Below are positions 27,051 to 40,100 of a stretch of DNA of 64,000 bases, piece by piece (within the stretch, counting starts at the first letter, position 1; each line of letters opens with the position of its first letter). The DNA is from Eleginops maclovinus (lineage: Eukaryota > Chordata > Actinopteri > Perciformes > Eleginopidae). The notes beneath the pieces are model-generated. The model saw nothing but the letters and a program-made list of their open reading frames with translations. It was not told where the DNA came from and searched no databases. The stretch lies in assembly GCF_036324505.1 (NCBI RefSeq), contig NC_086360.1:7237226-7301225 (forward strand). Direction: 5' to 3'. The position numbers and the translations under genes are program-made.

Positions 27051-27954
27051 TAAATGATTGTAGGTGCTGGTAGTTAACGTTATTACTTACAGTTTACATT
27101 TATTACATTTTTTAACGACTGGCGCTATTAAAATAGTAGAGTATCCTGGACAAAACAGTACAAAAAAGTTGTGAAGAAAAGCTGAACGATGTAGGTTTTA
27201 TTCTACCATATGATTGTCGAATACCTATCCCTTGAAATGAAGATCACATTTCTCATCAACCCAACAACCTTGTCTTTCCTAAAGATGCCAAACATCAACT
27301 GGAATGAGCTGAGACATAAAACTGCAGGTGCTTTAAAGTTTACAGCTATTATACCAACATCATAAATCTTACATGGCTTTTCCCTATTAATGATGATTCA
27401 GATGAAGGGAACTCCTTTACTCAGTGTTGCCTTCTCCTCGTCTTTCCCATCGGGGTTCATCGGAGTTGGTATGTGATCCCAGTCTACACACACCAACTTC
27501 CATCTCATCCTTCATGGAGGAGTGTGTGTTGAGAAAGATGAAGGGGCGGGACATTCTCACACAGGCTGAGTAATCACTTCTATCGAGCGGTACGCCCGAT
27601 TTTCACACTTCAGGTTGTGAACATATATATTTACAGCTTCATGAATATCAAACTATTGTCAGTAATGGAAATATAAGTAATGCACTCAATATTCAGGTTC
27701 TTGAGACTTTTTCAAGCTCGCTGATCAAATTTCAGAGAGAAATGTTAACCTTCTGCTGTTGTAGACGTACACTTCTGTATAAACTACAGTGGGTGTTTGA
27801 ATACACATGTGCTCCCATGTTTGTGTTATTGCATACTGTCCACATGTAGTCCATAGTTATAGCTGCAGGCAGATATAGGCTTAGGAAACGTTGATCACTT
27901 AGCTTACAGGTGTTTTGATGCTTTGCTTCCTTTTATTTTTTTCATATATGTCCG
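27051..27954. other. Non-coding, nothing recognised
   Basis: A GGGGCGGGACATT word near 27.54 kb also occurs in the MITE at 42.23 kb, but no further match was seen. Confidence 0.4.
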
Positions 27955-28030
27955 TAAGACGTTGTTTTGTCGGAACCCCCTTGAAAACGAGAAGGTGCAT
28001 CTACCGGGGGTTTATCCTAATAAATACATT
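27955..28030 (+). repeat. LINE-like 3' tail fragment
   Basis: CCCCCTTGAAAACGAGAAGG followed by a GGGGTTTATCCTAATAAATA ending resembles a common fish LINE terminus, with a short hairpin and an AATAAA-like end. Short and uncertain. Confidence 0.4.
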
Positions 28031-28129
28031 TCTATATATAGATGTGGGAAGGATCATTTGACCTACGATTTGCAGACACAATATAACTAATAAGCATCTC
28101 ATACACCCTTATAAGCGCACAATCATTCT

Positions 28130-28560
28130 TTCTCAGGACTAAACTATTCATGTCTCTACTGTGACGTGTTTACATGCTCTAATTTTTTTAAAGCTTCTTA
28201 TTTGGGCAGTTGTATAGCTCCGTCAAGCTTGCAACCCATGTACGGAGGCTTGCGTACATGGGCCCCATGCGGTGGACCTGGGTTTGAATCCAGCCTGGGA
28301 CCCTTTTCCGTGTCTCTTCCCCTCTATCTCCCCCTTTCCACACTGTCGCTGTAATAAAGGCACTGGTTGCCCAAAACATCTGAAAAAAAAAGCTCTTTAT
28401 ATTTCTCATCCTGCCTGTGCTGCAGCACCTCTTTTCACCCTCTGTCTGAAACCAGAGCCCAGTCTGCTCTGATTGGTTCGCTGGCCGGCTGTTGTGATAA
28501 GTCAACCACTTAAGGATGTCCCTTAGCATGTACAATGTGTTGGAGTGTTTGTTAAACAGC
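28130..28560 (-). mobile_element. TTAA-family MITE interrupted by a SINE
   Basis: Minus-strand family blocks lie on both sides of a SINE. TGTTTACATGCTCTAAT is at 28167-28183. CCTGTGCTGCAGCACCTC, the GAAACCAGAG block and the GTCAACCACTTAAGGATG block lie at 28412-28518. The outer limits are approximate. Confidence 0.65.
28204..28389 (+). mobile_element. tRNA-derived SINE, about 185 bp, inserted in a MITE
   Basis: The tRNA-like head has a degenerate A box (TATAGCTCCGTC) and a good B box (GGGTTTGAATCC near 28281). It is followed by a CT-rich body, AATAAAGGCAC and an A-rich tail. Related flanks AAGCTTCTTATTT (28191-28203) and AAGCTCTTTATATTT (28390-28404) look like a diverged target duplication within the host MITE. 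Confidence 0.7.
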
Positions 28561-29030
28561 TAGTGTCTCAGCTCTGTTTAACCGAGGGAAATCATTTTTT
28601 TCTGAGTCTTCATGCATCTTTAAGTCATGATATCAGTTGGTCTTCTCTTGCTCTTCTAGATAACTGCATGACGCTTGAGGAAGAGTTTAGAAATCCAGTA
28701 TAAGAAAGATGCAATTATCCAAAAGGCAGATGCAGAAATCAACAAACACATAATCTTCTTTCGCTGATGTAGCCAATATCAACCTGTGGTTCCTCACAGT
28801 GCCTTCGCAAAGTCCTAAATTTTTCTGAGCCGGCAACAGAAGATGGCTGAAATAGCAAGGACGGTGACCTCTCTGTGGGAAGGAGGAGCGGGACAGATGG
28901 AGAGAGAGAAAGAGAGGGAGGAAGCAGCAGAGCGCGTCAGCACAAATCATCCTCACGCCAGAGGCTACGTGACAGGTGACTGTGGCACATTTTTGAGGCC
29001 AAGGAGTCCGCTGGGGGGATAAACGGCCGG

Positions 29031-29098
29031 TGGTATGGTGCAGCAGGTAAATGTGATGGACAGACTCGGGGGCTTCTAGTTCAAGTGCCACCTGGGAG
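29031..29098 (+). repeat. Possible tRNA-like SINE remnant
   Basis: TGGTGCAGCAGG resembles an A box, and TAGTTCAAGTGCC about 45 bases later resembles a B box. No tail or duplication was found. Confidence 0.25.
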
Positions 29099-32026
29099 TA
29101 TCTGACTTACCATAAAAAGAATACCACCAAAGATACCCGGGACAGGCATCTTAACAAGAGAGATCAAAATGTTGTTTGATGATTCCTCTGAGCAGGTGAG
29201 GGGTGTGATTTTATCCTACACTTTGCTTAATCAGCTTTGAAGGTCATTGACATATTCTCAAATCTGAGCATTTGGGAAATCAGCCTGGTCTTTAATGTGG
29301 ATTTAATAAAGATCTTGAACAATTTGCCCCAAAGTTATTTTGATCAACGTTTCTTAAATAGGAGCAATAGCACTCTCTAAGGGTAATATATAAGGCTCCG
29401 TTAGTTCTTACTTTATTATGCATTTCATAAATTATGAGCATAAATCTTTAAATATATAATCAATTCAATAAAAAAAAGTTGATGTAACTTCGATAAACAT
29501 CATTTTATATTCAACAACCATTTTCAATGCAACGACTAACGGCAGAGGAACCGTCAACTGACACAAAAAACACAATCTACATTTACAGAAACGTTTATGC
29601 AATGCGACCGGGAATCTCTATCTCGAGAATCCAGTTTTAACGTTGAAGGACAAACATTAATCTAGTAAATAGTTTTGTGAGTTGCTTTGCCATACATTCA
29701 CTTATGGGCTCTTAAAGATTGTAACCATTGAAGTGTTTTTCTGTTACTATGATGTTCTGCTGCTGACACTAATGCTGTTGTATCTCTTTAAATAGGTCCT
29801 TTTTCTCGATTGAAAAAGTTTTGCGCTGTTCCCGGTGGACTTGGCTGAAAGTATTTCAAAGGGGGGTGCTTTATTGAAAAATTTGAGAAACATTGACTTG
29901 GATCCATTGCCTCCTTTTATCACTTTGAAGCTGCCTTTACTCATTTCAAACAAAATGCTATTGCTTAATTATACTTGGTATAAGGAAATAATGTATCTCT
30001 AATGTGCTTCATTCAAAGGTATGAATATAACTTAGTATGGATGTTGTATTATATACATTTACAGTATGTGTTCACATTTATATGTATGTTAAATTCTATT
30101 CCATTGCCAATTTCTATAATCTAAAAATATGTTTGGTTTGTTTATATTATATGAAAATGAAACGAGGGCTTCAACTAAATAACAAAATGTAATCTTTGGA
30201 TTATTTTGTAGGGTAATAATGAGATTCTGCGTTCCTTGTTGACAAATTATAAATCTGGAGTAAAGTTCTGGCGGCCAATCAGAAACAAGAATTTCACATG
30301 GCACTGGCTTGGTATACCAACAGCTATACAGATACCAGCTTTCAGAACTAACAAACAGGCCGAACAGCTTCAGGCTTTTTTTCTTTTTATCTTTTCTTAT
30401 CCACATTGCTGCACTCGCTGCTGTCCCTGGAGAAAAAACCCTCCCACGACTCCAGATGGCCGGTCGGCCTCTGGCTGCCAGGTACGAATCCTGTTCCTGA
30501 CTTAAAGTGTTTGTGTGAGGCTCTGCAAGTCTGTGAAATAAAGGTTAAAAATCCCCTCCATCTGCCAACACTCAGTGCAAACAGAGGGCATCCCTGCCAA
30601 GCCCCAACCTGCTGCTGCTGCACTCATCTCATCCACATCAGTGAAGGGCGAAACTTCACCGTGCAGGGAAAACAGAAGCATTTGTAGAACATTTAGGAAG
30701 CTACTAACGCTGAGGACAAGCGGCAACAGCTGTGCAGGAGGTGAGAACTCAAACAACACATTAGATTAAATGAGAGGCTTACATAGCCTCAATTGTGTAA
30801 ACGGCCATTGCTGAACACATCAAGCAACCGCGAGAGACAAAACAGGATCTGTTACAGATGCTTGTTAGGACCACAATGAGATGATTTCTGACTTTTTTTT
30901 TGTTTCTGTAGGCATAAAAACTGGGCGAAAAAATGGCAAAGACAAAGTTAAACTAAGCTCACTAGCTGTAGCTCTTGTTGAAGGACAATATGAAATACAG
31001 TAAATAAATACAATTATTTCAAAAAATGTTGGCTCAGAAAATTGATCCTACGAGAACTTGTTTTCTAAATATGATCCTGTTTGTTAAAAAAACCTGAACT
31101 ACACTTTTTCTTGCTGACAGTAATTTTCCGAATGCCACCAAGATAAACCCAGGCAAAAAAACACATTGTTCCACCATCCAGTTATACTCAAATCAAAGTC
31201 ATATCAAAGCAACGAGCTACAACGGGCTAAAGGGGCTCATTGAAACGGCATAGCTAGATGATAATTCAAATAATAATCAATGAATTAAGCAAATTTAACA
31301 AAAGCTATCAGGTAAAAAATTATAGTAATTAAATGTATTTGTGGTTTTGACAGTAAAAGAAAATTAGTATGTCAAATTGGAGTCTATGAATTTATCAGAA
31401 ATGTATAGTATTTTTGACAATGTGTAAAAAAAGTAGTGAATCAATTAGGAAAAACAAAACCTAGATGCTGTCGTTGATAAAAAATGAAGATCATCTTTAG
31501 TTGCAACCCATTTATTGATTAGTAGAGTCTAAATGAAAGTATGTAAAGCAGCACCTTTCCAGTATTTAAGATTAAATCCTTCAATACAAACACAGCCAGA
31601 ACACAACCTAATTAACAGAGTACAAGACCGCAGTTCTGCCAATGATTATATAACAACTCAGCGATGGAACTACTGTCTGATCTCAACACATTCTGACATA
31701 TTAAGTCTTAGAGTGCAGCAGGAAGTAGTTACATGCCATCAGTAGTTTAATGTAAAGAACAGAAAGAAGTCGAAGCCAGGTCACTGATATGAGCTCAGAC
31801 AGGACCATGTTTACACAAATCCCCCCTCTGCTTTCTCCCCCTATCCTTCATGCTGAAAGGAGAAAAGGGGTTGATGGTGGTGGAGGGGGGGTTGAGGGTT
31901 GAATTGACTCATGGCTGTGTTGTAAACAACAAAGTGAATTCCTTCTGTCGATCAGTGCAAGTTCAAAGCTTCATCTCAAAGCCGGAGACGTGCGGATCAG
32001 CCACCCTTGCATTTCATCATACAGCT

Positions 32027-32140
<114 letters not shown>

Positions 32141-32785
32141 AGGCAGGGAAAGAAGGTGTTGTTGGAAAGGATGTCGGTAGTGACTTCCAGGAGCATGCCC
32201 ACACTGTAAACCCCTTACAGGGACAGCAGTCACTCTAAATCCAGCAGGGGAACAAGTGAGGCTGGACAAAAGCGTGTTTTTGAAGCTGGTTGGTCGCCGG
32301 GAGGACTCCCCGAACACAAAGGCCTCATTCATGGACTCTGGTCCAGGACAGACAGGTTTTTTTAGTTTTCTTTTATTCGGAGCTCATCCGAGAACATCCC
32401 TTTGTCCTCCCAAGTGGCCGATGCATACAAGGTGAAATGAAAGGGCACTTTCTTCGATCATGTCTCCTCTGGTGTGGCTAATTCTTCAGACAGAAGAGCA
32501 GCTGGTGGCTGGATGAGAGTCGGATTTGACTGTCATCCTAAAGAAGATGAGTGTTCAAGACTTTGATGCATGTAGGGCGCATCCCTGATGAGAGCAAGTG
32601 GCAGCCGGCCATCTTTAAATACTGTAACACAGAGGTGGTAAAACTACTAAAGGGTTATATTTCATATGTTTCCTTAAGAAAATATGAACATTTAAGTGTC
32701 CTAAATGATCAAAAATGATGAACAGAAAAATAAAAACAATGATTGAAAGAAAGGAGTAAGAACAAAAGAGAATTTAAGGAAATAA

Positions 32786-32952
32786 GGAAGAAAAACAAGA
32801 AGAAGAACAACAACAACAAGAAGAAGAACAAGAACAAGAACCAGAACAAGAAGAACAAGAACAAGAACAAGAAGAACAAGAACAAGAACAAGAAGAACTA
32901 GAAGAACAAGAACAAGAAGAACAAGAAGAACAAGAACAAGAAGAAGAAGAGA
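32786..32952. repeat. AAGAAC/AAG purine-rich tandem repeat
   Basis: About 165 bases of AAG, AAC and AAGAAC units with almost no T on the plus strand. Leu/Val- or Ser/Cys-rich minus-strand frames here are repeat artefacts. Confidence 0.9.
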
Positions 32953-33654
32953 TGGGAGTATAACAAAGGAAATTAAATGTAGCATCCAAGGAAGGGATAT
33001 TTAGGATATCAAGTTGAACATAAAATCCGACTCTGCGAAGCGCCAACACTACAGATTGAGATTTAAGGCTTCAGTGACTTTGCCTCCTAATAATATATTA
33101 ACTTTTCTATCCGCCTGCTTTAACTCTGAATGAACTTCATTTAAAGTTGTCATTTAGAGTTATTACAGATCACTTTTTCCCCGGAGCTTGTGTCCTCATC
33201 CTCGCTGATAGCAGTGAATGAATCTCAGAACAGAAATAAAAAATAAAAAAAGTTCCATCGGCTTTCACCGTCAGCCTCCACCTGCTGCTCCTCTCTAACA
33301 CTCCATTGATGAACAGCACTTATGGAGCTGCATTGTTTTCCGCCTGCCGTGGCTTTGTGAAGGTCATCGCAGAGTTATTCAAGAGCTCTGACAGTTTTAG
33401 CTGCGAGTCCTTGTCAGACAATGACCGAGAGACGGTAGCAGAGCCCGGATGAAAAGGTAAAAAGCTCTGCGGGGTTGGAGACTGAAGCTGTGAGTTTCTC
33501 CCACAAGGACTCCAAAGACTATAAACAAAGCACAAGCTGTTCCTGGAGCTACGATCAAACTATAGAGGTTAGACTTTGTATTCATCCTCTGTGTACATCA
33601 ATGGAAATATAATACAGATGAATGAAGTCTTGTGTTTAAATCAGAGGGATCAAC

Positions 33655-34170
33655 CTTTCTTCTTTATGTATTCTTCATTTCTATCCTTGTATCTCTTCCT
33701 CTCATTTCCTTCTTTCCTCATGTCTCTCCTTTTTCCTTTCCTTACTTTACATTTCTTTCAAAGGTCTTTCTATCCTGATAATTTCTACAGTATATGTTCT
33801 TCTTTTTTCCCTTTGATGTCCTTTCATTACATCATTATGTATGTTTCGTCTTTGACCTCTTTATTTTTCTCTTTTCCTTTTTAAGTTCCTTCTACCGGAA
33901 AAATCCATTAAACACGTGTTCTTTTTCAAATCTTTCTTTTACTTCACGCTTTTCCTCTTCCTGCTTTGTTTTCTTTAAACTGCTTTTATTTCCTCAATCA
34001 TCTTTTCTTTGCTAATTTCCTCTTCTCTCCTGTCTTTTACTTATTTTATTCTTCTGTTCTTCCTTTTTCATCTTTGTTTTTCTCCTATTTCTTCATTCGT
34101 ACCTTCATTTTTTCTTCCCGTTTCCCGTTTCCTTTTTTCTTTTACTTCATACCGCTCCCTTTTTTCTCTA
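33655..34170. repeat. Long pyrimidine-rich (CT/T) domain
   Basis: More than 500 bases dominated by T and C (TTCCTTT, CTTTTC and similar words) without a fixed unit. Phe/Ser-rich plus-strand frames here are composition artefacts. Confidence 0.8.
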
Positions 34171-37100
34171 GATATAATAATAACAGCTTTAAAAGCAGAA
34201 CAAATCTATTCTCTTTTGTAGTGAGTCCTTTGTTTCACAAACTTGATAGTTGTACAATACCTGTACTACAATGTCTCTATCACCACTATCACAACAAAAC
34301 CTACACTACAAATCTTCTTCTTTGTGCCCTTTTGTTTTCCTTTTTTATAGTCACAACCTCACATGGACAAGAAAAAGAGCATCATTACAAAAAGGCAATC
34401 TTAGGTAGCAGATTGAGGAGAGGTCTTTTCTGATAAGGGAATAAAGGATGTGCAGGATCTTTCCTTTGGCAGCATCTTCCCTTCCAGCACTTGTCGCCTC
34501 ACTCAGCGCAAACACAAAGAGACTTTAGACACTTATAAAATACAGCTTTGAGGCCCGAGCCGCAGCAGCAACACCCTCCTTTTCCTGGCTTCTCCAGGTC
34601 TCCTGTTGGAGCTGTGGCCTGATTCACTTCCCTAATCCTGCTCTCCCTGCAGGGGGCTTTGGACAGAGGAGAGAGGAACGCCAATGAAGGGCTAGTTTTA
34701 ACTTTACACACAGTGCAAGTTCATTACTTGCTTTCCTTCTTTCCTTCTTTCCTTTTAACCATCTTTGTTTGTTCAACTGACCTTCAAGCATCGACCCTCA
34801 AAACCAAAGATGCAAAGTTTCCAGACAGAAGAAGAATTGCACTCAAAGACTACAGAAGGACTTATACTTTTAAGTACTGCATCTTAATGCTTATAAGCGA
34901 TTACGTAATTCCAAGGCTTTTACTTGTATTGAAGACCATTTTACTGTGTTATTGTCATCTTTACTGTAAGTTCTTTAAACATTTTTTTACCAGTAGTTGG
35001 AGAAAAGATGTCGTAGGTACTGTCCATCTATCTCTCTTTCTTTGTTCTTTTTTCTGCTTTCTTCTCTTATTTCTATCTTTTAATCCTGACAGCATGAACA
35101 TTCCCAAATATGAACATACAAGGATCAAACACTCTTCTTCAGTAGGAGTAACTGAAAATACACGATCCTACACCACAAAAGGGGCAAACGCCCTGCAACA
35201 GGGAAGAATATCTTCTCAATTTCCAGGAAGATCCACTGGAAAGTGACCCTTACAACTTACCACTGAAGCAAGGCTATGTAATAAAAATAACTGAATTGTT
35301 TTCTCGCTACAGCAGATGTAGCTGCTCTGTTTCAACATCTGACATCTTTGTTAGGAAATGCAGTGAATGAAACCATCCAGCCGTTAAAAATAAATGTTTG
35401 TGAAGTTTATAGAGGATAAGTGTAGCAGCCGCTTGGCTAAAAGATGCTAGGTAAAATGCCTTAAGCTAATGCTAAAAACGTTAGCATGTTGTAGATGTGG
35501 CGAAACCTTGACTAGCAGACAACATTAGTTTAGTCTGTGAGCCTTGAAAGTTATACTGGAACCAAATATTATACTTTTAAATGTTTTGCCTGTAATTTTA
35601 TTCATTTAAGTCGCTTATCTGGACTTTATTAGCAAAGAAATGCTTTCACGCTTTTTTTGCAAAAGACATAAAACCAAAACACAAAATCTTCAGAAACCTA
35701 ACACTAAAACGTTTTTTTTAAGTGCTTTAAATGCTTATGTTAAGTGCATTTTTTCTGAAAACCTGTTTGCTTTACTGAAATCCCACAATTCTTGTCACAT
35801 TTTCTCTATTATATGATGACTTCAAAAAGGAGTGAACCAAACCTAAATGTAGCCTTAGCTACATTTCAGTGCTACAGAAATCAAAACTTTTTTGTCCCCA
35901 AGGAGTCTTTTGTCTGAGGCAGAGCCCTCGGGCGCCTCTGTGCTCATTAATGTCCCATAGTCGTGATATGCCGCAAGGCAGGGAGGCTCCGGCTGCTCCG
36001 GCCTCTTAAGGCTAATTTACAAGAGAAGCGGCAGCCTCAGGGTCATGGCTGACTCATCAGAGCCCGGTCTATACATTCTGTTTAAAAACTTCCTGCCCTC
36101 CAGTGCTTTGATTCCCCTTGGACTTGGAACGGGTGCTGCTGTGTAATTAAAGAGCTGGAAAGAAAATACCCTGAGAGGATCACTCATCATAAAGTACACG
36201 GTGCCGACTTCATCCTGGTCAAACATGTAGAAACTAATTTAACAGTCGCTCGCTGATCTTCAAGCGGATCGATTGATCTTCACTGGAACATAAAGAGGTA
36301 GTAGGTTTTAAAGCTTTGTGCAGCAGAATTAAAGACTAGTTGAATCTGAATCCAAGCCATATAATATATGACTAAAGGGAAGGGGAAAGAAATCCCTATA
36401 CTTATCAAACTTCTCAGTATGGAGAGAAATATGAATAATTTATAATCACAGTTCTGCATTTCCATATACTGTAGAGCTACAAAGAGGAAGTCTTTCCTTG
36501 TTAAATCGTTCACACATCCATTTTAGGCACTTAGCTGCTAGATATTCGTGTTCAAGGTGTCTTGATGTAAGTGAGCAAAGAGCTTTAGCTGAATTAAACA
36601 TGTTTATCTGCAGCAGCAACGTGAAAAATCATATGGAAATGCTCCTAACGTGCATCACAGATAAATATTGACTTTACGAAAACCGACACACGAGAACTAG
36701 TGTAGAAGACAAAGTATGAGATCAAGCGCTCAATACTGAAACTGCAGGCAAGAAATGTTAGGACCGTGGAGGAGCGTTACTACACTATCACTCTTAAGAG
36801 GCACATATTGTAATTTATAATCCTCTACATGTCATGAAATTAGTTAAATGGCAGATAAAGGTACACCATCATAATCTTAATAAAGTATGTTCATTATTTT
36901 CATAAATCAAGCTTTTATATTGTTCACTCAGGGGAAATCAAACTGGTTTTCATTTATTCATTTTGCTTCCATCTGTTTTTGCAAACCATTTTGTTCAGAT
37001 TTCAAAAAAATGACAGAATTGTAGACCATCCTCTACCATCCAGCCTACTTCCGTTGTTTCCCATTATGCATACGCACTAACTCTCTGAAGTAGCGTTCAC

Positions 37101-40100
37101 AGCAACTGCAACCTTTGTTCCTGAAAGCAACCAATTGTTGCTGCCTCCTGTAACTAAGTCATAAAAGATAACCCTTTTCCTCTTCAAGTGGGAGGTAAAC
37201 ACAGGTTGTATACACTCTTGTCTAATGAATGCCTTCAACTCATCTGCATCTCACTGTTATAAAATGGCAGTGTTGGACAAAAGGTTTCACAGCTACTTTT
37301 GATGTGTCGAATACTCAATGCCTTACACACAGAATAATGCTGAACAGGTCGATCTCCTTCAATAGATCATATTAACATCTCCAGCCACCACAGGGAGAGC
37401 TAAACATCAATATATGTTGGAATAATAATGATTCTTTATGACAGCTCTAATATAGCCTTCTAGCATGCTCCATCAATACCGGATCAATACCTTATTAAGC
37501 TGGTTAACAAACACAGACAGCTGCAGAGGGAACACATTTCAGGACAGCTTCAAAGAAAATATACAATGAAACAAGTGAACATGTACAGTTAAAAGCCCTG
37601 GAAAAAAGTTGGTGAGCGAACCTTTAGTAAAAGATCATAAGTCTGGCCTACAAATATCCCCAAAGATGATGTAATTAAACCCTAATTAAAGATATTATGT
37701 TTACTAACAAAAACGAAAAAGGCAGCAAAGTATCGCCATATTTGAAAAGCTATAAGAATGTTAAATGATATTTAAATCGCCCAAAAAAATCATTCAAGAA
37801 CTAAACCCAACATAGTCTCTGACTTCCTGTCTGTGTCTTTCAGCATACCACTGAAGAAGTAACATATTTTACTATTTTTAGTATTGCTTGGAAAAAGGCA
37901 ACCTTGTCATAGTAGCTTTTATCAAAAGAATAAAAGGAAATACTGTATGTGATGGGGACTATTTCAGCAGCGGAATAATCCACATTTGGTGCTCTACAGT
38001 GAGTTATTATGGAGGCAGCACGGGGGTTTGTAGGATTGAGTTAATGTAAACTACAGAGTGTGTCTACGGTAATGTAAGAATATGTTGCCTTACGCAGGGA
38101 TGCTCGCTGGTGTTTTTGTAGCTCTCTGTCATGGAGGATGAAAATATTTCAGGCTTTGACCCACAAACAATACGGTTTGCAGATTGTTAGTCTTAGTCTT
38201 TTAAAAAAGAGAAACATTTGCAGACATATCCTTTGGGCAGCATTTATAAATGTGACAGCTTCCTCTCTGACTCCAGGACAGTCTCTCTCTGGCCCCAACC
38301 CCCCTGCTGCCTCACTAATCATCCCAAATTACCATCGGTATGGCCCGAATATGTGACAAACTGCCACGCTTTCCCCCCTTAAGAGGCTTTGGGCTACAGG
38401 TTAGACATCCTAATCCGACAGTTGAAGCATTACTGCCTTCACACAAGACCCCAGCCCCATGAAAAGAAAACAACAAGTGGCCTACCCCCCCCTTCCCCTG
38501 TGTAGATGGTTGCGCTCAATAAAACCCAAATCTGCCCCATTTTCACCTGTTTGTTCAACTGGTCTTTTGTGGGGGGCGAACTGTGTCACTGCTGGCCTTA
38601 AGGGGGGTCACAGAGGGCAGATCTCAATGTGAGGTAGACGCTTTAAAGCCTGAAGCCGAGAGCTTTGGTGCACAGCTGAAATGTGCCACGAGAACCGAAA
38701 GTGAATTTCGACTCCATCAGATTTTCTGTGAGGAAATCTGTTGAGACAAGCATCTAAACTCCTGTGATTTAATAATATTAATGATATTTAACTTGCATAT
38801 TTTTCTGCTTACCCTACACTTAAACACAATATGTGTTTGTTAATGCCCTGTGCAAGCACACAAATACTAATAAGGGATAAACATAATTTTTGTTGAAGTT
38901 CCAGAGGAGTGTTACGAAGTGCTTTATAGAAAATAAGAAAGCTAAGAAGCAATAAAATAAAATTCAGGAATGGATTTTTTGTTGTTTATCTTACAGAGAT
39001 GTTAAGGACTAAAACTGACAATTCAACACAAAGATTAAACTCGATCTGTAAAGATCATTTTCATGGAGGTGATATAAAATATGATATTTTGCTTTGTATC
39101 ACATTTTTCTTCATCTCTTTCCTTTAATTTATGATCATTACATCTGAGTTCCTCTCCTAGACTCCCTCAGGAGAAATGAAAGACATGAACATAAGATTAC
39201 ACATCAGCATGTGAACCGTTCAAAGTGCTGATATTTCGTCTGTAAATGGATACACTCCCATACCGTGGACACATTTCTTTTGAGTAGTTTTTACTCAATG
39301 ACCAATTTGAGACTTATAAAACAATGAGTGCATATTAAGGGAGTAATGAAAGCAAGAAGTGTGATACTAGAATCAGGGGGAGACAATCCAAGTGCTCAAT
39401 TTTTAGGAATAAAGTCCCAGTAGTTTGAGAAAATTGCCAAAGCCTTCTTCTGATTTCGACCAAAACGTTGAAGGTTTGTTTCACCTTTAGAGAATTGTTG
39501 CAAGACATTTGTATCCTTGACTTGTCTCATCCCGATATATTAAAGATGCGTAAGACTTATCCCTGCTGTAGTGCTGCTTATTATGAATTGCCGAATGTTA
39601 TTTTTTATTATTGGGTCTCACATTTTTGTAATATGCACCAATGATTCTGACTGGATATGCAAACTCCCAGTAGCAACCTCTGCATGCTTTTTAATGTGGC
39701 ATAAAGCCTCAACCAAGAACTCCATCAGACCTGTTTCTTCTTGGTGGTTGATTGATGAGAGATATATTTGTGTAGATTCAGAATAGGTCTCCTCTGACAG
39801 AAAGTAAGCCTTGTAAGTGTCTTTCTCCGTCCACTGCCTCCAAAATAAAGATTGCCTTGAGAAGCTCTTATTTCTCCTATTCATAGCTGGTAACTAAAGT
39901 CAACATGAGGACATCACAGCTACTGTGCAGGCTCTTCTTAAGACCTGGCTGTGGAAGCTCTCTCAGGGAGACTATTATGAGCAGGATCAATACCTCTGCA
40001 GCATTGATCGGAACCGTACCTATACGATACATCTGAGCACTGGACATATATCAGAAACTCAGCATCTAGAAACCTTGCTGCCTCCTTGCCCTTGGACTGT

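Noticed and set aside
32701..33049. Leu/Val-rich and Ser/Cys-rich minus-strand frames resembling membrane proteins
   Set aside because: They are produced by the AAGAAC/AAG repeat, not by a coding gene.
33576..34433. Phe/Leu/Ser-rich plus-strand frames of up to 155 codons
   Set aside because: They are explained by the pyrimidine-rich composition; there is no domain or splice support.
34659..35246. 195-codon plus-strand frame
   Set aside because: The longest non-transposase frame, but it is low-complexity at the start, has no recognisable domain and is probably a chance opening in CT-rich DNA.
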